From positions 1 to 7,190 of the forward strand of contig SBFL01000203.1 in assembly GCA_006227965.1 (NCBI GenBank): a DNA stretch of 7,190 bases. The letters are read 5' to 3'. A program made the translations under genes and the position numbers. This document shows positions 1-6,511 of the stretch, piece by piece. Below the pieces are notes generated by a model that was not told the DNA's origin, did no database searches, and worked only from the letters and a program-made list of their open reading frames with translations. This DNA comes from Bacteroidota bacterium. GTDB lineage: Bacteria; Bacteroidota; Bacteroidia; Flavobacteriales; Flavobacteriaceae. How positions within the stretch are numbered: position 1 is the stretch's first letter; the number at the start of each line of letters is the position of its first letter.

Positions 1-591
1 CACGGGATCTCGCTTATCTCGCAAATGGGGTTTGAGAGCTTCACTTTTCGTAAACTGGGGGCCCGGATAGGTTCCAATGAAAGCTCGGTTTACCGCTATT
101 TTGAAAACAAACATAAGTTCCTGATCTATCTGACTTCCTGGTACTGGGGATGGAAGGAGTATCAGCTTGTGATGACCACCAACAGCATACAGGACAGGGC
201 TGTGAAGCTGGAGAGGGCATTGGAGGTTTTAACGGAACCCGTTGAGGAGGATTCAGCCTTTTTGCACGTCGATGAGGTGGCCCTGTACCAGATCGTGATC
301 AACGAATACTCGAAATCCTTTCTGACAAAGGAAGTAGACCTGGAAAACAAGGAGGGTTACTTTGAGATCTACAAGCGCATGGTCGGGAGGCTAGGGGAAA
401 TGATCCATGCTGTTCAGCCCGATTACCCCTATGCGGGAAGCCTGGCAAGCACCGTCATGGAAGGGTCCCTTCACCAGTACTTCCTGATGGAGCATTTCCC
501 ATCCCTTACCAATTGCACGGACGATCGTTCCCTGTTCGATTATTTCCGTCACCTGGTATTCTCCTCCCTAAACCTTGAAACTCATGGTTAA
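1..591 (+). CDS. TetR/AcrR-family transcriptional regulator, 5'-partial
   Basis: This is a DNA-binding regulator whose first residues lie before the window. The frame is open from base 1, and the ATG at 25 is internal because it falls inside the helix-turn-helix domain, so it should not be taken as the start. Counting the first codon as residue 1, about 196 residues are present. The HTH covers roughly residues 10-44, with the TetR pattern FTFRKLGARIG, then SSVYRYFENKHKFLIYL, which holds the recognition helix and the start of helix 4. The rest is a mostly helical ligand-binding and dimerisation domain with aromatic residues (WYWGWKEY near 48-55). The stop codon TAA at 589-591 overlaps the start of the ABC gene by 8 bp, which indicates co-transcription and translational coupling. 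Inference: it controls its own export operon in response to a small ligand. Its promoter and operator are upstream of the window. The family call is firm; the ligand is unknown. Confidence 0.9.
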   Translation, partial: HGISLISQMGFESFTFRKLGARIGSNESSVYRYFENKHKFLIYLTSWYWGWKEYQLVMTTNSIQDRAVKLERALEVLTEPVEEDSAFLHVDEVALYQIVINEYSKSFLTKEVDLENKEGYFEIYKRMVGRLGEMIHAVQPDYPYAGSLASTVMEGSLHQYFLMEHFPSLTNCTDDRSLFDYFRHLVFSSLNLETHG

Positions 592-2251
592 GAAAATGAT
601 GACAGCCTGGCAAAGGTTGCTGGGCATGCTCGCACTTGAGAAAAGGGATGTTTTCCAGGTATTTTACTACGCCATCTTTGCTGGGCTGGTCAACCTATCC
701 CTTCCCTTGGGGATTCAGGCGATCATCAATCTCATTCAGGGCGCTCAGGTGACTACTTCCTGGATTGTACTTGTGGTGCTGGTCACTTTGGGGGTCGCTT
801 TTGTGGGGGTTTTACAAGTGATGCAAATCCGGATCATTGAAAACCTGCAGCAAAAGATTTTTACCCGCGCTTCCTTTGAGTTTTCCTACCGGTTCCCGAA
901 GATCAAAATGAAGGAGTTGGGGAGTTATTATCCCCCGGAGCTGGCAAACAGATTCTTTGATACCCTTACGATACAGAAATCGTTGGCCAAGATACTGGTG
1001 GATTTCCCGGCGGCCCTGCTGCAGATCATTTTCGGATTGCTTCTGCTATCCTTCTACCATCCCTTTTTCATCATCTACGGGTTTTTACTTGTCCTACTTA
1101 TCTATGTGGTTTTTAAATACACCGCCCAGCGTGGACTGGAGACCAGCCTGGAGGAATCCAAGAACAAATATCGGGTGGCCCACTGGATTCAGGAGGTGGC
1201 CCGTTCTGTTGTCAGCTTCAAGCTTTCCGGGAAGACCACCCACGCTATCGACAAGAACGACGTCCTGGTGAGTTCTTATCTGGATGCCCGGGAAAGCCAC
1301 TTTAAAATTCTGGTTATCCAGTTTATTCAGATGATCGGGTTCAAGGTGCTGGTTACGGCAGGTCTCCTCCTTATTGGCGGGCTGCTCGTTTTAAACCAGG
1401 AGATGAATATCGGGCAATTCGTTGCGGCAGAGATTATCATTCTGCTTGTGATCAGTTCCGTTGAGAAACTCATCCTCGGCCTGGAAACCTTTTACGACCT
1501 GCTGACCTCTCTTGAAAAACTGGGGCAGGTAGTGGATAAAGAACTGGAGCCGCTGGGGGGCGAGCTTCCTTTTTCCGGGGATGTCGGATTCAATGTCGAG
1601 CTTAAAGATGTAACCTACAATGTGCCCGGAAGGGAAAAAACGATCATAGACCATATAAGCCTGAAGGTAACCCCTTCCTGCACCATTTTGCTCAAGGGCC
1701 CTTCTGGTTCCGGGAAATCTACCCTGTTGCGCCTTATTGCAGGGATTCTTGAGCCGGACGGCGGACAAATTTTCGTCAATGATGTGTCCATCAAAGGGAT
1801 AAATCTGAATTACTACCGTTCCCACCTGGGGAAATCCATGCCGGGGGAGTCGCCTTTTGAAGGGACGATCCTGGAAAATCTCACCTTTGGGGATAAGAGT
1901 ATTCCGATGGACCGGATCTACTGGGTCCTGGAAAAGACCAGGCTCATGGATTTTGTCAAAGAACAGCCCCAGGGGCTGAATACGGTCCTTTACCCTGAGG
2001 GAAGGGAGATTCCCTACACCGTCGGGAAGAAGTTGGTCCTTGCGCGCAGTATCCTCCGAAAACCGAAGCTCCTGCTGATGAAAGACCCCCTGGACCACTT
2101 CAGGGAGGGAGAGGCCAATGAAGTGATGGATTTTCTAACCGACCCGGCCAATGGATGGGCCCTGATCGTGATCAGTGAAAATGAGCGGTGGGCATCTAAA
2201 TGCGGTCGTGTGATCGAAATGGGAGAAGGTAAAATTGTAAAAGAGAGTTAG
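584..2251 (+). CDS. ABC exporter-like protein (fused membrane + nucleotide-binding domains) with degenerate ATPase motifs
   Basis: This is a 555-residue half-transporter with an inner-membrane domain followed by an ABC ATPase domain. I chose ATG 584, which overlaps the TetR stop; TTG 575 and ATG 596/599 are alternatives. Hydrophobic segments lie near residues 25-48, 60-82, 141-158, 161-178, 246-270 and 279-300, giving a six-helix exporter fold. There is no N-terminal C39 peptidase domain, unlike bacteriocin exporters. The nucleotide-binding domain begins near residue 335. Walker A is intact (GPSGSGKS, 372-379). The other motifs depart from consensus: Q-loop Gln is replaced by Pro420, the LSGGQ signature reads YTVGKK (478-483), Walker B plus catalytic Glu reads LLLMKDP (Lys500, Asp501), the D-loop is lost, and the H-loop His is Glu532 (VISEN). 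Genes for an HlyD-type adaptor and a TolC-type channel follow directly, implying a type 1 secretion-like assembly. Substrate and ATPase activity are unknown. Confidence 0.9.
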   Translation: MVKKMMTAWQRLLGMLALEKRDVFQVFYYAIFAGLVNLSLPLGIQAIINLIQGAQVTTSWIVLVVLVTLGVAFVGVLQVMQIRIIENLQQKIFTRASFEFSYRFPKIKMKELGSYYPPELANRFFDTLTIQKSLAKILVDFPAALLQIIFGLLLLSFYHPFFIIYGFLLVLLIYVVFKYTAQRGLETSLEESKNKYRVAHWIQEVARSVVSFKLSGKTTHAIDKNDVLVSSYLDARESHFKILVIQFIQMIGFKVLVTAGLLLIGGLLVLNQEMNIGQFVAAEIIILLVISSVEKLILGLETFYDLLTSLEKLGQVVDKELEPLGGELPFSGDVGFNVELKDVTYNVPGREKTIIDHISLKVTPSCTILLKGPSGSGKSTLLRLIAGILEPDGGQIFVNDVSIKGINLNYYRSHLGKSMPGESPFEGTILENLTFGDKSIPMDRIYWVLEKTRLMDFVKEQPQGLNTVLYPEGREIPYTVGKKLVLARSILRKPKLLLMKDPLDHFREGEANEVMDFLTDPANGWALIVISENERWASKCGRVIEMGEGKIVKES

Positions 2252-2252
2252 G

Positions 2253-3602
2253 ATGCTGAATATCTCGCCGAACAAACTTAATGATAAGGTTGACCTTTCC
2301 CGCTTTACGGCGGCCCAAAAGGTTTTTCATAAAAGGCATTACAAGCACTTCAACCGCTTTTTGCTGGCCTTTGCCACCATCGGCATCATCGTGCTGTTCC
2401 TGCCCTGGACCCAGAATATCAGTGGAGAAGGCTATCTGACAACCCTGAATCCCGACCAGCGCCCACAGACGATTCAGTCTCCCATACCTGGCCGTATCGA
2501 AAAATGGTACGTACGGGAAGGGGATTATGTGGAGACCGGGGATACCATTCTATTCATGTCCGAGGTGAAGAATGAATATTTTGACCCGAAGCTTATAGAA
2601 CGAACCGGGCAGCAAATTCAGGCAAAGAATATGGCCGTTTCCTCCTATCAGGAGAAAATGCGTGCACTGCAGTCCCAGATAGAGGCCCTTAAACGGGAGC
2701 GGGGGCTGAAACTGAAACAGGCCCGGAATAAACTTATGCAGGCCGGCCTGAAGGTTAAAAGCGACAGTATAGACCTTGAAGCCGCCCGCACCAATATCAC
2801 CATTGCCGAGCGGCAGTTCAGCCGGACCACTCAGCTCCAGGAGGAGGGCCTTAAGGCGGTTACGGATGTGGAGGGCAAGCGGATGAAGCTGCAGGAGGCG
2901 CAGGCCAAACTGATTTCCCAGGAGAACAAGCTGCTGGCCAGCAGGAATGAGGTAATCAATGCGGAAATGGAAATTGGAAGGGTGGAGGCAGAATACACAG
3001 ATAAGATTTCCAAGGCACAGAGCGAACTGTACACTGCCCAGTCCGCCCAGTTTGATTCCCAGGCCCAGGTCACAAAGCTTGAGAATGAATATGCGAATTA
3101 TGAGATGAGGTCTCAGATGTATTATATCCGGGCCCCGCAGAACGGGTTTATCAACAAAGCCCTCCGGGTAGGGATCGGGGAGACCTTCAAGGAAGGGGAC
3201 GAACTGATCAACATTATGCCTTCCAATTACGAAATGGCCGTGGAGACCTTTGTGTCACCCATAGACCTTCCGCTGATCCACCTTGGGGAAAAGGTGCGGA
3301 TTCAATTCGATGGATGGCCTGCCATCATCTTTAGTGGCTGGCCGAATGTTTCTTACGGGACCTACGGAGGTGAGGTGGTTGCCATTGAGACCTTCATCAG
3401 CCCTAACGGGAAATACCGGATCCTGGTGGCGGCAGACCCCGAAGACCACGAGTGGCCTCAGGATCTGAGGGTGGGTTCCGGGGCCAATACCCTGGCGCTT
3501 CTGGAGGATGTGCCAATATGGTTTGAGCTCTGGAGGCAGCTCAATGGCTTCCCTCCGAATTACTACAGCCCAAATCAGGGAGTTGAAACTGCAAAAAAAT
3601 AA
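2253..3602 (+). CDS. HlyD-family periplasmic adaptor (membrane fusion) protein
   Basis: This 449-residue adaptor would link the ABC protein to the outer-membrane channel. It has a short cytoplasmic N-terminus (1-33), one membrane anchor (about 35-52, rich in F, L, I and V), and a first lipoyl half-motif (QSPIPGRIEKWYVREGDYV, 75-93). A long Glu/Lys/Gln-rich coiled-coil hairpin follows (about 112-288). The second lipoyl half (IRAPQNGFINKALRVGIGE, 292-310) and a beta-barrel region with FDGWP and YGGEV come last. The hairpin turn near 196-207 carries R191, L195 and A202. These fit the RxxxLxxxxxxS channel-docking motif described for such adaptors, except for Ala in place of Ser. The hairpin arms are long (about 80 residues each), closer to HlyD than to AcrA. 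The ATG lies 1 bp after the ABC stop and 1 bp separates its own stop from the TolC-type gene, so coupled translation is likely. The family call is firm; the substrate is unknown. Confidence 0.93.
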   Translation: MLNISPNKLNDKVDLSRFTAAQKVFHKRHYKHFNRFLLAFATIGIIVLFLPWTQNISGEGYLTTLNPDQRPQTIQSPIPGRIEKWYVREGDYVETGDTILFMSEVKNEYFDPKLIERTGQQIQAKNMAVSSYQEKMRALQSQIEALKRERGLKLKQARNKLMQAGLKVKSDSIDLEAARTNITIAERQFSRTTQLQEEGLKAVTDVEGKRMKLQEAQAKLISQENKLLASRNEVINAEMEIGRVEAEYTDKISKAQSELYTAQSAQFDSQAQVTKLENEYANYEMRSQMYYIRAPQNGFINKALRVGIGETFKEGDELINIMPSNYEMAVETFVSPIDLPLIHLGEKVRIQFDGWPAIIFSGWPNVSYGTYGGEVVAIETFISPNGKYRILVAADPEDHEWPQDLRVGSGANTLALLEDVPIWFELWRQLNGFPPNYYSPNQGVETAKK

Positions 3603-3603
3603 G

Positions 3604-5013
3604 ATGCGCACCCGGATTACATTCCTGCTTATCACCTGTATGGTGCCTTTACTCTCCGCCCAACAGGCAGATAGTCTGCAGTTGGGTTTCCGGGAGTACC
3701 TGGCCTATGTGAAGCAATTCCACCCTGTGGCCAAACAGGCCAATCTGGTGATCGGGGCTGCCGAGGCCAATCTGCTGCAATCCCGCGGCGGGTTTGACCC
3801 AAAGCTGGAGGTCGACTACGACCGTAAGGAATTCAGGGGAACCGAGTATTATGACCGCCTGAATGCCGCATTTAAGATTCCCACCTGGTATGGGATTGAA
3901 CTCAAAGGGCAGTTTGAACAGAACGAGGGAGACTTTCTGAATCCTTCTGAAATAGTGCCCGAGGATGGTCTCTTCAGTGCGGGAGTATCGGTTTCTGTGG
4001 CCCGCAACCTATGGATCAACGAGCGAATGGCTACCCTGAAAAGGGCGAAACTCTTTGCCCGACAAAGCGAGGCTGAGCGTGACCTTTTGGTGAACCAGAT
4101 CCTTTACGATGCATCCGCGGCTTATTTCAACTGGCTGCAGGCCTACAGGGACAGGCAGGTGTTTGCGCAATTCCTGGAAAATGCCCGGATCCGGTTTAAA
4201 GGAATCCGGAACAGAGCCCTGGCCGGCGATGTAGCTGCCATCGATACGCTGGAGGCTGGAATTGCCCTACAAAACAGAGCCCTGAGCCTGGAGCAGGCCG
4301 GGGTACGGCTGCGTAATGCCTCATTGGAACTGTCTAATTTCCTATGGCTGGATGACAATATCCCCATCGAACTGAAGGACAACGTAAGGCCCGAAATACA
4401 GCCTGCTGCAATGGTGGATCAAACCCTTGAAATAGCAGGGAAGTCTTTGGACAGTTTTGCAGTTGAGGTGCATCCCAAACTTCTGTCGCTGGACTACAAG
4501 ATCCAGGGCCTGGAGGTGGACAAGAACCTGAAGGTAAACCAGCTGTTGCCCCAGATAGACCTGGAGTACAATTTCCTGACTGAAACGCCTGAACTTATAA
4601 ATTCCTTCCAAACGGAACAGTATACGGGAGGGATTACCTTCCGTATGCCACTTTTCCTGAGGAAGGAGCGGGGGGCCCTAAAGATGGCGAGGTTTAAGTT
4701 GCGTGAGGCGGAATTCGAGCGGGACAATGCCCTGGTGAGTATCCGCAACAGAGTGAGGGCCATATACAACGAGCTGGATTCCTTTGGGCGGCAGAATGAC
4801 TTGATAGATGGGATTGTGATGGATTACGACCGGCTTCTCAAAGCCGAAGAACGCAAATTCAGTTTCGGGGAAAGCTCCCTCTTCCTGATAAATTCAAGAG
4901 AGCTTTCCCTGATAGACGCGCGCCTTAAATCAAACGAAGTACAGAATAAGTACCTCATGGCCAAGGCAAAGTTGTTCCGCGCCCTCGCGATTAATCCTGA
5001 AATCATCCCCTAG
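3604..5013 (+). CDS. TolC-family outer-membrane channel protein
   Basis: This 469-residue outer-membrane efflux protein is predicted to form the exit duct of the export system. The frame is open further upstream (ATG at 3508), but ATG 3604 is the better start. It begins a clean signal peptide (MRTRITFLLI, then TCMVPLLSA with cleavage likely after Ala19), and it sits 1 bp after the HlyD stop. Two OEP-type repeats are visible. Repeat 1 starts near 40 (HPVAKQANLV) and runs into beta-strand sequence RGGFDPKLEVDYD (61-73). Repeat 2 starts near 290 (HPKLLSLDYKI) and runs into LLPQIDLEYNF (314-324). Each is followed by long amphipathic helices, including GDVAAIDTLEA (208-218) and FGESSLFLINSRELSLIDA (421-439), which are typical tunnel-helix motifs. 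Cys12 is not in a good lipobox (LITC), so it is unlikely to be a lipoprotein. It is the last gene of the operon; no T-rich terminator hairpin is evident after it. Confidence 0.92.
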   Translation: MRTRITFLLITCMVPLLSAQQADSLQLGFREYLAYVKQFHPVAKQANLVIGAAEANLLQSRGGFDPKLEVDYDRKEFRGTEYYDRLNAAFKIPTWYGIELKGQFEQNEGDFLNPSEIVPEDGLFSAGVSVSVARNLWINERMATLKRAKLFARQSEAERDLLVNQILYDASAAYFNWLQAYRDRQVFAQFLENARIRFKGIRNRALAGDVAAIDTLEAGIALQNRALSLEQAGVRLRNASLELSNFLWLDDNIPIELKDNVRPEIQPAAMVDQTLEIAGKSLDSFAVEVHPKLLSLDYKIQGLEVDKNLKVNQLLPQIDLEYNFLTETPELINSFQTEQYTGGITFRMPLFLRKERGALKMARFKLREAEFERDNALVSIRNRVRAIYNELDSFGRQNDLIDGIVMDYDRLLKAEERKFSFGESSLFLINSRELSLIDARLKSNEVQNKYLMAKAKLFRALAINPEIIP

Positions 5014-5033
5014 GGAGGCCGGAAATTTATTTA

Positions 5034-5057
5034 AGTAAGGTATTTACAATCCTTACT
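5034..5057. repeat. Small inverted repeat in the gap after the TolC-type gene
   Basis: AGTAAGG (5034-5040) and CCTTACT (5051-5057) are perfect reverse complements separated by a 10-base AT-rich spacer. It lies in the 95-bp gap between the TolC-type gene and the thioredoxin-fold gene. The 7-bp stem is only moderately GC-rich and no T-tract follows, so it is a poor intrinsic terminator. It could be a weak RNA hairpin or a regulator-binding palindrome, and a chance match cannot be excluded. No convincing Bacteroidota promoter (TTG and TAnnTTTG) was found in the same gap. Confidence 0.4.
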
Positions 5058-5108
5058 ACCAATGGTGTCGTTGTATTGATTGCTTGATATTGTCTTAGAA
5101 CTAATCCA

Positions 5109-5744
5109 ATGGTAGAAACGAATAGCCCTGTAAAGGAGGCCAAAGAAAGTATTCTGGTACAACGGGCACTGGGAAAAAGCTGGGATTATACCGGGTACCG
5201 GGAACTGGTCAGAGAACAGGTGGATGAGGGTCGTACTTCCGGACAGAATCAATCCGAAGCCTACGTCTATTACACCCTGCTCAATCATAATAGGATGCGG
5301 CGATGGGAAAAAAGAACGAAGATCCCCAAAAAACTTCAACAGGATTTATCCCAGTTTCAGGAATCCCGGATATGGCTGGTCCTGACGGAAACCTGGTGCG
5401 GGGATGCAGCACCCGTATTGCCTCTTATGGATGCATTCGCTTCCCATTCAGATTCCCTGGAGCTTCGTATTGCCTTGAGGGATGAGCACCCGGAACTTAT
5501 GGACCGGTACCTTACCAACAAAGCCCGCTCCATCCCCAAGCTGCTGATGATCCGACCTTCGGATTACCGGGTAATGGCCAATTGGGGGCCTCGCCCCGGG
5601 GATGCGGCCCGCATGGTAGAGGAATATCGGGCGGAACACGGTAAACTGACCGAAGAACTCCGAGTTTCCCTTCAGAAATGGTACAACAAAGACAGGGGAG
5701 AAAGCCTTATCCGGGAACTATCCTGGTTACTTGCTTTGGAATAG
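5109..5744 (+). CDS. Thioredoxin-fold family protein (single-cysteine WCGDA type)
   Basis: This 211-residue protein has no signal peptide or membrane segment and is probably cytoplasmic. The N-terminal half (about 1-85) is charged and helical. The thioredoxin-like core follows: beta-strand IWLVLTETWCGDAAPVLP (88-105), LRIALRDEHPELMDRYLTN (119-137), the cis-proline motif SIPKLL with Pro143, and WGPRP (159-163). This resembles the Thioredoxin_9-type group (PF14595) common in Bacteroidota. The active-site position reads C97-G-D-A, so the second Cys of a CxxC motif is missing. Cys97 appears to be the only cysteine in the protein, which makes classical dithiol disulfide reduction unlikely; a monothiol or non-redox role is possible. 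ATG 5109 is the first good start; no strong ribosome-binding site precedes it. The 3' end overlaps the convergent TonB-like gene by 18 bp. The biological role is unknown. Confidence 0.85.
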   Translation: MVETNSPVKEAKESILVQRALGKSWDYTGYRELVREQVDEGRTSGQNQSEAYVYYTLLNHNRMRRWEKRTKIPKKLQQDLSQFQESRIWLVLTETWCGDAAPVLPLMDAFASHSDSLELRIALRDEHPELMDRYLTNKARSIPKLLMIRPSDYRVMANWGPRPGDAARMVEEYRAEHGKLTEELRVSLQKWYNKDRGESLIRELSWLLALE

Positions 5745-6446
5745 ATAGGTAATCGTTCCTTTTTGCAGGGTCCTTTCAGAGGTGCTGAACCGTGCTTTGC
5801 GGGCATAGGCAATGGCATTTTCCACCAGGCAGCCATTACTGGTCCCTGAACTACTCGCATTAAAGCCGGCATCCGTCACAAAGCCCCGGTCATCCACTTC
5901 GATGTTGATCACGACTTTGCCACCCTCTATACAGGTATAGATCGGAGGTGGTAATTCATAGGCATTCCGGTCCAGTAGGGAATAGCTTATGGATGTCTTC
6001 CGATCTTTCAGATTATTGGTGTATTCTTTCTTTTCGGCTTCTTTTTCCCCCAGGAATTCTTTTCTTTCTTCCCGCATCTGGGCCAATTGTCGAAGGGAAC
6101 TGGCAAATTCATCGGAGGACATATCCTCGGCAGGTTCTGATGGTTTCATAGCCTCACGTTCTGCCATGAGCTCCTCCAGTGTCTTCAGGGGTTCCGGGTT
6201 GCCATAGCTCGGTTTTGCGGTTTCATTCATGGCCATATGGGATTTAATCGGATCGCTTTTGGCCAGCTGTTCCTGCTTTTCAATTTCCTCAAGCATGGCT
6301 TCAAGTTCCTCGTCGGCCAGACTCATTTCAATGACATATTCCTCTTCCATGCGGCTGCCGAGGTGGATGTTGAACATTGTCAACACCACGATGCTCATGG
6401 TGAAAAAGGTAATCAGAAACGCTAACTGGCTTCGGGTAAAACTCAT
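5727..6446 (-). CDS. TonB-like membrane-anchored protein (energy-transducer-type C-terminal domain)
   Basis: This 239-residue protein has one N-terminal membrane helix (about 7-27) and a long, highly charged, Glu/Lys/Met-rich linker (about 32-150). Its C-terminal domain (about 165-239) resembles the TonB C-terminal fold found in Bacteroidota. Recognisable elements are PPPIYTC, GGKVVINIEVDDRGFVTDAG, the helix NAIAYARKARF and the final strand GTITYLF. The topology would place the C-terminal domain in the periplasm. Cys172 and Cys206 are the only two cysteines and bracket the core, so they could form a disulfide. No exbB or exbD gene is adjacent and the linker is Glu-rich rather than Pro/Lys-rich, so a role in energising outer-membrane receptors is not shown; it may be a structural or scaffold relative. 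It lies 65 bp downstream of truB on the same strand. Its last 18 bp overlap the convergent thioredoxin-fold gene. Confidence 0.8.
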   Translation of the reverse strand: MSFTRSQLAFLITFFTMSIVVLTMFNIHLGSRMEEEYVIEMSLADEELEAMLEEIEKQEQLAKSDPIKSHMAMNETAKPSYGNPEPLKTLEELMAEREAMKPSEPAEDMSSDEFASSLRQLAQMREERKEFLGEKEAEKKEYTNNLKDRKTSISYSLLDRNAYELPPPIYTCIEGGKVVINIEVDDRGFVTDAGFNASSSGTSNGCLVENAIAYARKARFSTSERTLQKGTITYLFQSK

Positions 6447-6511
6447 AGACCTATAACCGTTTTTTTGCGTAAATATTTTGTTTTTGGACTTCCTTTTCCA
6501 AATTCGAAAGC
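6447..6511 (-). other. Intergenic gap between truB and the TonB-like gene
   Basis: This 65-bp AT-rich stretch is read in the minus direction from the truB stop to the TonB-like ATG. It contains a weak 6-bp inverted repeat (TTTGGA at 6483-6488 and TCCAAA at 6497-6502, 8-base loop) with no downstream T-tract. A TATTTACG element resembles the Bacteroidota -7 box (TAnnTTTG) only in part, and the nearest upstream TTTG is spaced about 23 bases away, longer than usual. I cannot tell whether the TonB-like gene has its own promoter here or is read through from truB. Confidence 0.3.

Noticed and set aside
25..27. ATG at 25 as the start of the TetR-type gene
   Set aside because: It falls within the helix-turn-helix domain and the frame is open to base 1 with family-consistent residues, so the gene begins upstream of the window.
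1391..2098. 235-codon open frame on the minus strand inside the ABC gene
   Set aside because: It is antisense to a well-supported gene, has no recognisable domain, and its composition reflects the complementary strand.
3508..3603. N-terminal extension of the TolC-type gene from ATG 3508
   Set aside because: It would overlap the HlyD gene by 95 bp and would bury the clear signal peptide that starts at ATG 3604.
5071..5095. Possible Bacteroidota promoter (TTG plus TATTGTCT) before the thioredoxin-fold gene
   Set aside because: The -7-like element matches TAnnTTTG poorly and the spacing is too short, so it is not reported as a feature.
5031..5339. 102-codon minus-strand open frame spanning the gap and the start of the thioredoxin-fold gene
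   Set aside because: It is antisense to a supported gene for most of its length and has no family signal.
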